A stretch of 60,679 bases of DNA from an uncultured Bacteroides sp. GTDB taxonomy: Bacteria; Bacteroidota; Bacteroidia; Bacteroidales; Bacteroidaceae. Where the stretch lies: contig CAMTOS010000005.1 of the NCBI GenBank assembly GCA_947074195.1, positions 1 to 60,679 of the forward strand, given 5' to 3'. A model generated the notes under the pieces. It had not been told where the DNA came from. It searched no databases and saw only the letters and a list, made by a program, of their open reading frames with translations. Positions within the stretch are counted from its first letter, which is position 1, and each line of letters opens with the position of its first letter. Of this stretch, positions 26,050-34,733 are shown one piece after another. A program made the position numbers and the translations under genes.

Positions 26050-26925
26050 TTAAAGAGTGTTTGAGTCCAAATGGCTGTTAATGGCTTGTCTGATTTCCTC
26101 CATTAACCATTTTGGGGTAGAAGTAGCTCCACATATACCGATGCTTTTTGCCTCACGAATTAATGAGAAATTTATTTCGCTGGCATCTGCTATAAGATGG
26201 GAATTTGGGTTAATAGACTGACATTCATTGAAAAGAATCTTGCCATTCGAGCTCTTTTTACCACTTACAAAGAAAATCAGATCGTGTTCGGCTGCAAAAG
26301 TGCGGATGCGGGGCATGCGATTGGCCACCTGACGGCATATGGTATCGAAATACTCAAAGCGCGTATCGGGAGCGATGCGTGAACTTATCTCTTTCACCAG
26401 TTCTCCAAAACCTTCGAGCGACTTTGTGGTTTGCGAATAGAGATAAATATCTTTAGTGAAATCCAACTTATCAAGATCCTCAGTTTTCTCGATAACAATG
26501 GCTGTTCCATTGGTTTGCCCTACAAGTCCCAATACTTCAGCATGTCCTTTTTGCCCATAAATCACAATCTGTCCCTCATCTGATTTATGCTGATGTTTTA
26601 ACTTGATTTGTCGTTGCAGTCGTAAAACTACAGGACAAGTGGCATCGATGATTTCAATGTTGTTCTGACGGGCAATTTCGTAAGTTTCGGGTGGTTCGCC
26701 GTGTGCCCGGAGTAGCACTTTTACATTATGAAGTTCTTTAAAGTCACAGTGGTTGATGGTGTTAAGACCGAGCGCTTCCAGCCGTTCAACCTCGCGGCTA
26801 TTGTGTACAATATCTCCGAGACAGTAAAGAATACCGTCTTTATTAAGTTCCTCTTCTGCTTTATTAATGGCATTCACCACACCGAAGCAGAAGCCGGAAT
26901 CTTTATCATTTATAATCTTTGTCAT
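26050..26925 (-). CDS. ispH: 4-hydroxy-3-methylbut-2-enyl diphosphate reductase
   Basis: Last step of the MEP isoprenoid pathway, a 4Fe-4S enzyme giving IPP and DMAPP. The 291-residue protein starts [20 protein letters not shown]; cluster cysteines lie in GFCFGV (C12), IDATCPVV and [14 protein letters not shown], and the E of the active site is in the usual region. Start 26925 is chosen because its ATG overlaps the cmk stop (ATGA), a sign of translational coupling; the longer frame to 26967 would run 42 bp into cmk. Third gene of porQ-cmk-ispH. Supplies precursors for the prenyl synthase at 29.5 kb. Confidence 0.95.
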   Translation of the reverse strand: MTKIINDKDSGFCFGVVNAINKAEEELNKDGILYCLGDIVHNSREVERLEALGLNTINHCDFKELHNVKVLLRAHGEPPETYEIARQNNIEIIDATCPVVLRLQRQIKLKHQHKSDEGQIVIYGQKGHAEVLGLVGQTNGTAIVIEKTEDLDKLDFTKDIYLYSQTTKSLEGFGELVKEISSRIAPDTRFEYFDTICRQVANRMPRIRTFAAEHDLIFFVSGKKSSNGKILFNECQSINPNSHLIADASEINFSLIREAKSIGICGATSTPKWLMEEIRQAINSHLDSNTL

Positions 26926-27617
26926 TCTTTTGTTTCGCAGGCACGGTGAAATTGCTCGAGCAACCACTTGTTTTGCTGCTCGTGAGTGAGGTTCGAATTG
27001 TCGAGAAGCAACGCGTCATCGGCTTTCTTCAGCGGGCTTACTTTGCGGTTCTGGTCAATATAATCTCTTTCGATCACATTGCTCAGGATGTCTTCGTAAT
27101 CGGCATTTTCACCTTTTTCGTGAAGTTCATTATAACGGCGTTGCGCTCTGATTTCAGGTGTTGCAGTGACAAATATTTTGAGTTCAGCATCAGGGAAAAC
27201 TGTAGTGCCGATATCGCGTCCATCCATAACAATACCTTTCGCTTTGCCCATTTCCTGCTGTTGTGCTACAAGCGCCGTGCGTACAAAATCGATGGCACTA
27301 ACGGGACTTACCATTGATGAAATCTCCATGGTGCGGATACGGTCTTCTACATTCTTGCCATTCAGATACGTTTCCGGTTTTCCCGTCTGTTCGTTCAGTT
27401 TAAACGAGATATGAATATCGTTAATATGCTCTTTTAGTTTATCTGTATCGATCTTTCCATCGTGAATGATGTTGTTTTCAATACAATAAAGCGTTACAGC
27501 GCGATACATGGCGCCGCTGTCAATATAGATATAACCAATCTGATGTGCCAGTTCTTTGGCCATTGTACTTTTGCCACACGATGAAAAACCATCAATTGCA
27601 ATAGTTATCTTTTTCAT
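26922..27617 (-). CDS. cmk: (d)CMP kinase
   Basis: Phosphorylates CMP and dCMP. In 231 residues: the P-loop GFSSCGKST at residues 9-17 (Phe and Cys where GPSSSGKST is common), [14 protein letters not shown] for CMP binding, [34 protein letters not shown] spanning the DGRDIGT motif and lid, then [19 protein letters not shown]. Overlaps ispH by 4 bp and follows porQ after 18 bp. This is the canonical enzyme; the protein at 23.9 kb is a distant relative. Confidence 0.95.
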   Translation of the reverse strand: MKKITIAIDGFSSCGKSTMAKELAHQIGYIYIDSGAMYRAVTLYCIENNIIHDGKIDTDKLKEHINDIHISFKLNEQTGKPETYLNGKNVEDRIRTMEISSMVSPVSAIDFVRTALVAQQQEMGKAKGIVMDGRDIGTTVFPDAELKIFVTATPEIRAQRRYNELHEKGENADYEDILSNVIERDYIDQNRKVSPLKKADDALLLDNSNLTHEQQNKWLLEQFHRACETKE

Positions 27618-27635
27618 ATATAAAGTGATAAAATA

Positions 27636-28574
27636 TTATAGTAAGAAGGATAAGTTAAATATAAATGAATTGGCATGTGCATGATATTTCGCATATGCGG
27701 CACCAAATTTAAATCGTTTTACATGAATACCAACACCGGCAGTTAATCCGGCCCATTTACTGGCTCCTGCAATCTTCATCTCGCTTCCCCGCTGAAAGTT
27801 ATACCCCAGTGAGGCATAAAAAGAAGAGGTTGGGATGAAATCGAGACCGAGTGCAAAATGGTCAAGAAATTTTGAATGTTTCCATCGGTTGATATTGTAA
27901 AAAGTTAATGATGCGCGAAAAGGTGCATGGGCCAGTCTTTTGCTGGCACCGATCATTAAGTCGACTGGCAACTTTTCATGACGATCTTCAAATGCAACAA
28001 TTTGACCACCCAGATTGTTGGCGGCTACCGAGAAAGAGAAATCGCTGTATTCGTGATAATAATTCAGACCTAAATCGACGCCTATGGCAAAAGAGTTGCG
28101 GTCGGCATAGTTGGAGTAGATGAGGTTAGTTCGTACACCACCACTCCAGTAATCATTGAAGTCGTAGCTGAAGAAGCCGGCAAAAAGCATGTCTTTGGCT
28201 TTGAATGTTCCGAGTACGATATTCTCTTCGGTTACTTCTTTCATACTGCCATAATCTACATACTGTGCGGCAACGGCCCATGCGGCTCGGTCGCCCAGCA
28301 TTCTCGAAAAAGCGGCACTGGCGGTGTTTACTCCCTCTATGTAATACATATAATTGAGGTTAAGCGTGTTGTCGGCAACACACGAAAGCAGGGCCGGATT
28401 CTGGAACGCCATGGTGAGGTCGTCCTCGACTATCGAAATGTTTTTACCTCCCAGTCCGGCAGCGTGCGCCGAAACCGGTAGTTTCAGAAACTGAAAAACA
28501 CTATTAGAATCTTGTGCTAAGAGACTTATAGATGATAGTAATAGTAGTGATGTTATTATATTCTTTTTTAACAT
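27636..28574 (-). CDS. porQ: PorQ-family outer-membrane protein (type IX secretion-associated)
   Basis: A 312-residue predicted outer-membrane beta-barrel with signal peptide MLKKNIITSLLLLSSISLLA. The N-terminal mature motif LPVSAHAAGLGGKNISIVED followed by AFQNPALLS is typical of the PorQ/PorV-like barrel group. PorQ is required for type IX secretion in Porphyromonas; many Bacteroidales that lack the rest of that system still carry a PorQ homologue, so a role in secretion is not assured. No other T9SS gene is in the window. First gene of the porQ-cmk-ispH operon. Confidence 0.85.
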   Translation of the reverse strand: MLKKNIITSLLLLSSISLLAQDSNSVFQFLKLPVSAHAAGLGGKNISIVEDDLTMAFQNPALLSCVADNTLNLNYMYYIEGVNTASAAFSRMLGDRAAWAVAAQYVDYGSMKEVTEENIVLGTFKAKDMLFAGFFSYDFNDYWSGGVRTNLIYSNYADRNSFAIGVDLGLNYYHEYSDFSFSVAANNLGGQIVAFEDRHEKLPVDLMIGASKRLAHAPFRASLTFYNINRWKHSKFLDHFALGLDFIPTSSFYASLGYNFQRGSEMKIAGASKWAGLTAGVGIHVKRFKFGAAYAKYHAHANSFIFNLSFLL

Positions 28575-28593
28575 TGTGGCCGAAAAAAGTGTC

Positions 28594-28632
28594 CAAATAT
28601 ACTTCTTAAATCAAATATGTGCGTTATATTTG
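28594..28632. promoter_or_regulatory. Divergent -7 boxes for porQ (minus) and tonB (plus)
   Basis: TATATTTG is found on the minus strand at 28594-28601 and on the plus strand at 28625-28632. The two promoters are back to back in the 138-bp gap and must overlap upstream. Confidence 0.5.
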
Positions 28633-28712
28633 TAGCAGAAAAGCACAAGATAATGTCTTTGAGATAAAAAGCGTTCTGATAATGGAACGTATAATTAATA
28701 CTTATATTTTAT

Positions 28713-29399
28713 ATGGAAGTTAAAAAATCACCCAAAGCAGACTTGGAGAACAAGAAGACTACATGGCTGCTTATCGGTTTAGTGGTTGTATTGGCGTTCA
28801 TGTTTATTTCGCTCGAATGGACGGAAAGAGACAGACAGATCGATACAAGTCAGGCTTTAACCGATTTGTTCTTTGAAGAAGAAATGGTTCCTATTACGGA
28901 ACAAGAACAAAAAATTGAAGTTCCTCCTCCACCCGAAGTTCCACAAGCAGCTGAAGAGCTTGTAATTGTGGAAGATGATGCTGAAGTTGAGGAAACTGTG
29001 ATTGCTTCAAGTGAGGAAACAGGACAAGCTGTAGAAGTGAAATTTGTTGCTCCGGTAATCGAAGAAGAAGAACCGGAAGAACAAGAAATTTTCGACGTTG
29101 TAGAAAACATGCCGGAATTCCCCGGTGGACAAGCAGCGTTGATGTCTTACCTGGCTAAGAATATCAAATATCCTACAATTGCGCAGGAAAATGGTACTCA
29201 GGGTCGTGTAATTATTCAGTTCGTTGTTAATCGTGATGGTTCTATCGTTGATGCTCGTGTAGCTCGTGGTGTTGACCCATATCTTGACAAAGAAGCTTTG
29301 CGCGTTGTGAACACAATGCCTAAATGGAAACCCGGTATGCAACGTAACAAACCGGTACGTGTGAAATATACAGTTCCTGTAATGTTTAGATTGCAGTAA
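28713..29399 (+). CDS. tonB: TonB energy transducer
   Basis: A 228-residue protein with one membrane anchor near residues 19-36 (WLLIGLVVVLAFMFISL), a periplasmic linker rich in Glu/Pro/Val (VPPPPEVPQAAEEL, then long acidic runs) and a C-terminal TonB domain from about residue 140: FPGGQAALMSYLAKNIKYP, NRDGSIVDARVARGV and KWKPGMQRNKPVRVKYTVPV. The linker is acidic rather than the usual Pro/Lys type. It would couple the proton-motive force from ExbB/ExbD (32.2-34.6 kb) to SusC-like outer-membrane receptors. Ends at a clear terminator. Confidence 0.93.
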   Translation: MEVKKSPKADLENKKTTWLLIGLVVVLAFMFISLEWTERDRQIDTSQALTDLFFEEEMVPITEQEQKIEVPPPPEVPQAAEELVIVEDDAEVEETVIASSEETGQAVEVKFVAPVIEEEEPEEQEIFDVVENMPEFPGGQAALMSYLAKNIKYPTIAQENGTQGRVIIQFVVNRDGSIVDARVARGVDPYLDKEALRVVNTMPKWKPGMQRNKPVRVKYTVPVMFRLQ

Positions 29400-29418
29400 T
29401 CTGTTAGAATATGATAAG

Positions 29419-29444
29419 AAGGCTGCTTTAGGGCAGCCTTTTTA
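29419..29444 (+). terminator. Terminator after tonB
   Basis: AAGGCTGC (29419-29426) pairs with GCAGCCTT (29433-29440) and is followed by T residues, 20 bp past the stop. Confidence 0.8.
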
Positions 29445-29473
29445 GTTATATATACTTTATATCCTATATTATT

Positions 29474-30448
29474 ATGTATACATCTACTCAACTTCTTGAA
29501 AAAATAAACCAGCATATAGCAGATTTAAACTTTTCCCGTCCGCCTAAAGGATTGTATGATCCTGTGGAGTATGTTTTATCACTTGGTGGTAAACGTATCA
29601 GACCGTTGCTTATGCTGATGGCTTATAATCTTTATCGTGATGATGTGGAACAGGCCTACCCGTCGGCTACGGCAATCGAAGTTTACCATAACTGTACGTT
29701 GCTACACGATGATTTGATGGACAATGCTGATGTAAGACGGAATAAACCGACAGTACATAAAGTATGGGATGACAATACCGCAATACTTTCGGGTGATGCG
29801 ATGCTGATTCTGGCTTATCGCTATCTGGCAGATACACCGGTAGAGTATTTGAAACCTGTGCTCGATCTTTTTAATGAGACAGCTCTTGAAATCTGTGAAG
29901 GTCAGCAGATGGATATGGAATTCGAACGTCGCCATAATGTGACTGTCGATGAATATCTGGAGATGATTCGCCTGAAAACAGCTGTTCTTCTGGCTGCCAG
30001 TTTGAAAATAGGCGCCATGCTTGGCGGAGCAACAGAAAAGGATGCTAAACTGATTTACGATTTTGGTATTCACATCGGACTTGCATTTCAGTTGCAGGAC
30101 GATTATCTGGATGTTTATGGCGATCCGGCTGTGTTCGGAAAGAAAATAGGTGGTGATATTTGCTGCAATAAAAAGACCTTTATGTTGATTAAGGCTATGG
30201 AAAAAGCGGATATGGCACAAAAAGAAGAGTTAAATGAATGGATTTTGGCTTCAGATTTTGATGCTGATGAGAAAATAGCCATCTTTACAGATATTTATAA
30301 CCAGCTTGGCATTAAAAAGCTTGTTGAATCCGAAATGGAAGAAAGTTATATTGCTGCAATGGAATGTTTGGATGAAATTGCAGTGGATAATGATAAAAAG
30401 AAGGATCTTAAAGAACTTGTAACCACATTAATGAAACGCGAAATTTAA
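29474..30448 (+). CDS. Polyprenyl diphosphate synthase (trans-prenyltransferase)
   Basis: A 324-residue all-alpha enzyme that extends allylic diphosphates with IPP, supplying the menaquinone side chain. The first Asp-rich motif is LLHDDLMDNADVRRNKPTVH, the second LQDDYLDVYGD, with GGKRIRPLLMLMAYN near residue 36. Chain length cannot be read with confidence from sequence. First of three tightly packed genes (7-bp gaps) with an unknown protein and tatD. Functionally it links ispH (precursors) and menA at 59 kb (prenyl transfer). Confidence 0.93.
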   Translation: MYTSTQLLEKINQHIADLNFSRPPKGLYDPVEYVLSLGGKRIRPLLMLMAYNLYRDDVEQAYPSATAIEVYHNCTLLHDDLMDNADVRRNKPTVHKVWDDNTAILSGDAMLILAYRYLADTPVEYLKPVLDLFNETALEICEGQQMDMEFERRHNVTVDEYLEMIRLKTAVLLAASLKIGAMLGGATEKDAKLIYDFGIHIGLAFQLQDDYLDVYGDPAVFGKKIGGDICCNKKTFMLIKAMEKADMAQKEELNEWILASDFDADEKIAIFTDIYNQLGIKKLVESEMEESYIAAMECLDEIAVDNDKKKDLKELVTTLMKREI

Positions 30449-30455
30449 TCAGGGT

Positions 30456-31154
30456 ATGCCTTATAGACGATTGCCAAACACCGATCAGGCTCGTATGCGG
30501 GCGTTGAAAATTGCTATTAATAAATGTAGCAATATGAACATACGTGAAATTCCTTTTTCACTTAACACGTTTAACGGGGCAAGAAACTTCTTACAACGGT
30601 TTGAAGTAGCACACCATTATTATATGAAGTGTTACGAAGATCAGGTTCGTGGAAGCGGCAAGCATCATAGTAATGGAAAACAGGCGCGTTTGTATCTGAC
30701 TCATTTCATTCAGGTATTAAACATGTGTGTGATGCGCAATGAAATTAAAGCTTCGAAAAAGAAGCTTTATGAACTTCCGATCGATTCTTATAACCTTCCT
30801 GAACTGAATACCGATGCTTTGCTTGCAGAGTGGGGCGAAAAGATTATTGAAGGTGAGCGTAAACGAATAGCTGCCGGTGGCGTTCCTATTTATAATCCGA
30901 CCATCGCCAAAGTGAAAGTCCATTATGATGTGTTCCTGGAAAGCTACAACCGCCAGAAAGCGTTTCAGTCATTAACTGCACGAAGTCTCGAAGCACTGAA
31001 TGTTCTTCGTAATGAAGCTGATGAATTGATTCTTACGATCTGGAACGGTGTAGAAGAGAGATATAAAGATACGCAGCCAAATGATATGCGTCTCAATAAA
31101 TGCCGTGAGTACGGAGTGATTTATTATTATCGTACCGGCGAAAAACAATCCTGA
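30456..31154 (+). CDS. Conserved hypothetical protein between the prenyl synthase and tatD
   Basis: I do not recognise this 232-residue protein. It has no signal peptide or membrane segment and is rich in Arg, Lys, Tyr and Asn, with a largely helical look. The first half is basic (YRRLPNTDQARMRALKIAIN; VRGSGKHHSNGKQ), suggesting nucleic-acid contact, which is only an inference. No catalytic motif stands out. It sits 7 bp behind the prenyl synthase and 7 bp ahead of tatD, so it is almost certainly co-transcribed and a real gene. Confidence 0.8.
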   Translation: MPYRRLPNTDQARMRALKIAINKCSNMNIREIPFSLNTFNGARNFLQRFEVAHHYYMKCYEDQVRGSGKHHSNGKQARLYLTHFIQVLNMCVMRNEIKASKKKLYELPIDSYNLPELNTDALLAEWGEKIIEGERKRIAAGGVPIYNPTIAKVKVHYDVFLESYNRQKAFQSLTARSLEALNVLRNEADELILTIWNGVEERYKDTQPNDMRLNKCREYGVIYYYRTGEKQS

Positions 31155-31161
31155 CTATTTT

Positions 31162-31950
31162 ATGCTTATAGATTCTCATTCCCATCTGTTTTCTGAAGAA
31201 TTTAACGAAGATTTATCTATAGTTGTCGATCGCGCCAAAGCGGCCGGACTTACTCATATCTTTTTACCTAACATTGACAGTACTTCGATAGAGCCAATGC
31301 TTGAAGTAGCTGCAAAGTATAAGGATTTCTGTTATCCGATGATCGGGCTACATCCCACATCGATAAATGCCGGTAATTATAAGGATGAGCTTGATATAGT
31401 CAAATCGCATCTCGACAAGCCAAACAATTTTGTGGCAGTAGGAGAGATTGGTATCGATTTATACTGGGATAAGACCTATCTGAAAGAACAGCAGCACGCA
31501 TTTGATCAGCAGTTGCAATGGGCGCTCGAATATAATTTACCTGTAGTAATACATTCCAGAGAATCTTTCGATGAAATTATAGCGATACTTGATAATTATA
31601 AGCATACATCTTTAAAAGGAATATTTCATAGTTTTACAGGCGATCAGAATGATGCGGCACGTTTACTTGAGTTTAATAATTTTATGCTTGGAATTAACGG
31701 TGTAGTTACCTTTAAAAAATCTCATTTACCTGCCTTTCTTTCAGAAATTCCATTGGAAAGAATTGTACTCGAAACAGATTCACCTTATCTCACACCTGCG
31801 CCTTTTCGCGGGAAAAGAAATGAAAGTGCTTATCTGACTTATATCTTGGCACGTTTAGCCGATATTTACTGTAAATCTGAAAGCGAAGTGGCTGAGATAA
31901 CTTCACAAAATACTTTACGGGTGTTTGAGGTGAACAATTTCGCTTTTTAA
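31162..31950 (+). CDS. TatD family metal-dependent hydrolase/DNase
   Basis: A 262-residue TIM-barrel hydrolase. The metal ligands are in place: H-x-H in LIDSHSHLFSEEF (residues 2-14), Glu in VAVGEIGIDLYWD, His in LPVVIHSRES, His in GIFHSFTGD and Asp in VLETDSPYLTPAPFRGKRNE. TatD proteins are 3'-5' exonucleases or DNases acting in DNA repair and turnover. Last gene of the prenyl synthase operon. Confidence 0.92.
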   Translation: MLIDSHSHLFSEEFNEDLSIVVDRAKAAGLTHIFLPNIDSTSIEPMLEVAAKYKDFCYPMIGLHPTSINAGNYKDELDIVKSHLDKPNNFVAVGEIGIDLYWDKTYLKEQQHAFDQQLQWALEYNLPVVIHSRESFDEIIAILDNYKHTSLKGIFHSFTGDQNDAARLLEFNNFMLGINGVVTFKKSHLPAFLSEIPLERIVLETDSPYLTPAPFRGKRNESAYLTYILARLADIYCKSESEVAEITSQNTLRVFEVNNFAF

Positions 31951-32063
31951 GATTTTAAAATATATTAATTTGTGAGGTTTATCTCATATAAAACAGGTGT
32001 AATGCTTTTGAAGAAGAAAAAAAAGGATACATTTGTAGCTGAAAAAAAAGTAGATACGTTTTG

Positions 32064-32151
32064 GGAGAGATGCTCGAGTGGTTGAAGAGGCACGCCTGGA
32101 AAGCGTGTATACGCCAAAAGCGTATCGGGGGTTCGAATCCCCCTCTCTCCG
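32064..32151 (+). tRNA. tRNA-Ser(GGA)
   Basis: An 88-nt class II tRNA. Acceptor GGAGAGA (32064-32070) pairs with TCTCTCC (32144-32150), discriminator G. The anticodon stem CACGC/GCGTG encloses CTGGAAA, anticodon GGA, reading UCC/UCU. The long variable arm (TACGC/GCGTA) is serine-type, and the T arm GGGGGTTCGAATCCCCC is intact. The 3' CCA is not encoded. Confidence 0.96.
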
Positions 32152-32229
32152 CATGGAGATTAAACAGAGAATTAAATAAATATAATAATAACAATTACTA
32201 ATTAATTAATCTTAAAAATTAGACACACA

Positions 32230-33024
32230 ATGAAAAAGTTATTTGCAATTTTTGCTGTGATGGGAGCCTTGACGTTTGGCTCAACCGTATGCGCTCAAGA
32301 ACCTGTAGCAGAAGAACCTGCAGTAGTTCAAGTCGTAGAAAATCCTGATTTTAACCAACAAGCTGAAGAAGTTTTCGAAACCGGAAGCATTCACAAAGAA
32401 TTGAAGGTGAAATTCATCGAAGGTACTGCATTCTTTATGTCTTTGGTATCTATCGCTTTGGTTATTGGTTTGGCTTTCTGTATTGAGCGTATCATTTACT
32501 TGAGTCTTGCTGAAATCAACACAAAAAAATTCATGAGATTAATCGCTGATGCTTTAGAAAGAGGTGATGTAGAAGCTGCTAAAGATATCGCTCGTAACAC
32601 AAGAGGTCCTGTTGCTTCAATCTACTATCAAGGTTTGATGCGTATCGATCAGGGTATCGACGTAGTTGAAAAATCTGTAGTATCTTACGGTGGTGTTCAG
32701 GCTGGTTTCCTTGAAAAAGGTTGTTCTTGGATTACATTGTTTATCGCTATCGCTCCATCTTTAGGGTTCTTGGGTACTGTAATCGGTATGGTTCAGGCAT
32801 TCGACAAAATCCAGCAGGTTGGTGATATCTCTCCTACAGTAGTAGCAGGTGGTATGAAAGTAGCCTTGATTACAACAATCTTCGGTTTGATCGTAGCCGT
32901 TATCCTTCAGTTATTCTACAACTACATTCTTGCTAAAATTGAAGCTATCACAAGCGAAATGGAAGATTCTTCTATCTCTCTTCTTGATATGATCATCAAA
33001 TATAACTTGAAATACAAAAAATAA
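32230..33024 (+). CDS. exbB: ExbB/TolQ/MotA-family proton channel protein
   Basis: A 264-residue inner-membrane protein with an N-terminal signal-like segment (MKKLFAIFAVMGALTFG...VCAQ), a short acidic periplasmic stretch, and three further hydrophobic segments. The conserved channel region reads FIAIAPSLGFLGTVIGMVQAF then GGMKVALITTIFGLIVAVILQ, the core ExbB/TolQ motif. With the two ExbDs downstream it forms the motor that energises TonB. First gene of a four-gene operon starting about 80 bp after the tRNA. Confidence 0.93.
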   Translation: MKKLFAIFAVMGALTFGSTVCAQEPVAEEPAVVQVVENPDFNQQAEEVFETGSIHKELKVKFIEGTAFFMSLVSIALVIGLAFCIERIIYLSLAEINTKKFMRLIADALERGDVEAAKDIARNTRGPVASIYYQGLMRIDQGIDVVEKSVVSYGGVQAGFLEKGCSWITLFIAIAPSLGFLGTVIGMVQAFDKIQQVGDISPTVVAGGMKVALITTIFGLIVAVILQLFYNYILAKIEAITSEMEDSSISLLDMIIKYNLKYKK

Positions 33025-33030
33025 TCTGCA

Positions 33031-33516
33031 ATGAGTAAATTAACTTACAAAATATCGTACTATGCTTTGTACGTTATGTTTGCAGCCATTATTTTGGTAC
33101 TCCTTCTATTCTTTTTAGGAGGTGATGCTCATGGCTCGGCTGTATTAATGAACGTTGACCCTGATATGTGGCAACCTGCACGCACAGATGCTATGTTATG
33201 GTTAATCTATGTGATGATTGGTTTGGCAGTTGCTGTAACTCTTATCGCTGCTTTGTTCCAGTTTGGCTCAACAATGAAAGATCATCCTGCAAATGCAATG
33301 AGATCATTGATCGGTATCGTTGCTTTAGCTGTTGTAATGATTGTTTCATGGTTTATCGGTAGTGCTGAAACACTGTATATTCCTGCTTATACTGGCCCTG
33401 ATAATGTACCTTTCTGGTTGCAGTTCAGTGATATGTTTATCTATACTATCTATTTCTTATTAGGTGCTACAATTGTTGCTATCATTGCTAGCAGCATCTG
33501 GAGAAAACTATCTTAA
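33031..33516 (+). CDS. Small membrane protein embedded in the exb operon
   Basis: A 161-residue protein with four predicted membrane segments, around residues 10-32 (YALYVMFAAIILVLLLFFLG), 52-75, 85-108 and 130-155. I know no functional name. It lies 6 bp after exbB and 42 bp before the first exbD and is clearly co-transcribed. Similar uncharacterised proteins occur at this place in Bacteroides exb operons as I recall them. A motor accessory or assembly role is plausible from position only. Confidence 0.8.
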   Translation: MSKLTYKISYYALYVMFAAIILVLLLFFLGGDAHGSAVLMNVDPDMWQPARTDAMLWLIYVMIGLAVAVTLIAALFQFGSTMKDHPANAMRSLIGIVALAVVMIVSWFIGSAETLYIPAYTGPDNVPFWLQFSDMFIYTIYFLLGATIVAIIASSIWRKLS

Positions 33517-33558
33517 GAAGATTTTTTTGTTAACTCACTTAATTAAGGAATAAATATT

Positions 33559-34149
33559 ATGGCAAAAGGAAAAAGAAAAGTACCCGATATTAATTCGAGT
33601 TCAACCGCGGATATCGCATTCCTGTTGCTTATTTTCTTCCTGATTACGACTTCGATGGATACGGACAGAGGTTTGGCAAGACGTTTGCCTCCTCCACCCG
33701 AAAATATCGAGAATAATGATCAGGATAAGGTAAGACAGCGTAATATCTTCCAGGTGTTCTTGAATATGTATGACCAGCTGATGGTTAACGGTGAAGTAAT
33801 CGACGTAACTCAGTTGAGAGAAAAAACTAAAGAATTTATCCAGAATAAAGAAAATAGTGAAAATCTCCCTGAACTGGTATCTAAAGAAGTAGAATTCTTT
33901 GGTCCGGTGATGGTAACTGAAAAGCATGTTGTTTCTTTACAGAATGACCGTAGTTCTTCTTATCAGGCTTATATTAAAGTACAGAATGAACTTGTAGCTG
34001 CTTATAATGAATTGAGAAATGAGATTTCTGAAGAGAAATTCGGCAAGAAATATGCAGATTTGAATGAAGAACAACAAAAAGCTGTTCGTGAAATCTATCC
34101 GCAGAAAATCTCAGAAGCTGAACCTAAAAAATATGGAGAAAAGAAGTAA
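33559..34149 (+). CDS. exbD: ExbD-family biopolymer transport protein (first copy)
   Basis: A 196-residue single-pass protein. The conserved ExbD N-terminus is VPDINSSSTADIAFLLLIFFLI (residues ~8-29), where the Asp in ADIAF is the proton-relay residue by homology. A PPPPE stretch follows the membrane segment. The periplasmic domain is longer than usual (~140 residues) and Glu/Lys-rich. It overlaps the second exbD by one base (TAATG). Confidence 0.92.
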   Translation: MAKGKRKVPDINSSSTADIAFLLLIFFLITTSMDTDRGLARRLPPPPENIENNDQDKVRQRNIFQVFLNMYDQLMVNGEVIDVTQLREKTKEFIQNKENSENLPELVSKEVEFFGPVMVTEKHVVSLQNDRSSSYQAYIKVQNELVAAYNELRNEISEEKFGKKYADLNEEQQKAVREIYPQKISEAEPKKYGEKK

Positions 34150-34613
34150 TGGGAAAATTTAATAATACTGGTAAACGTGGCATGCCTGCGTTGAACACTT
34201 CTTCTCTACCTGACCTTATCTTTACGCTGTTGTTCTTCTTCATGATGGTAACTACAATGCGTGAAGTTTCATTAAGAGTTGAATTTAAGGTTCCGCAAGC
34301 AACAGAATTAGAAAAGCTTGATAAAAAATCTTTGGTGACATTTATCTATGTAGGTAAACCACTTCAGGAATATCGTCAGAAAATGGGTGCTGAAAGCCGT
34401 ATCCAGTTGAACGACCAGTTTGCTGAAGTTGCTGAAATCCAGGATTTCATTATCGCTGAACGTGCATCTATGTCAGAAGCTGATCAACCACAGATGACTG
34501 TGTCTCTGAAAATTGATAAAGATACAAAGATGGGTATCGTAACAGATATCAAAAATGCACTCCGTCAGGCATATGCTTTGAAGATCAATTACTCTTCTTC
34601 TTTAGAAGATTAA
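34149..34613 (+). CDS. exbD: ExbD-family biopolymer transport protein (second copy)
   Basis: A 154-residue paralogue of the preceding gene. The N-terminal MPALNTSSLPDLIFTLLFFFMMV segment has the conserved Asp (LPDLIF), followed by a short periplasmic domain ending KNALRQAYALKINYSS. The one-base overlap with the upstream exbD implies coupled translation. Tandem dissimilar ExbDs suggest a heteromeric ExbD dimer, which is inference. Ends at a strong terminator. Confidence 0.92.
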   Translation: MGKFNNTGKRGMPALNTSSLPDLIFTLLFFFMMVTTMREVSLRVEFKVPQATELEKLDKKSLVTFIYVGKPLQEYRQKMGAESRIQLNDQFAEVAEIQDFIIAERASMSEADQPQMTVSLKIDKDTKMGIVTDIKNALRQAYALKINYSSSLED

Positions 34614-34633
34614 TTATCTGAGATATAAATAAT

Positions 34634-34671
34634 AAAAAAGAGGTTTGATTAATTTCAAACCTCTTTTTTTA
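34634..34671. terminator. Bidirectional terminator after the exb operon
   Basis: AAAAAAGAGGTTTGA (34634-34648) and TCAAACCTCTTTTTT (34655-34669) are perfect complements around 6 nt, giving T runs both ways between convergent genes. Confidence 0.9.
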
Positions 34672-34733
34672 TGTCTTTAATTCATTTGTTAAGAATATGA
34701 ATCAGCTAAAAGTTTTTTATATAACTATGTTAC

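Noticed and set aside
26926..26967. Longer ispH with 14 extra residues
   Set aside because: It would run into cmk; the ATGA overlap and family start support 26925.
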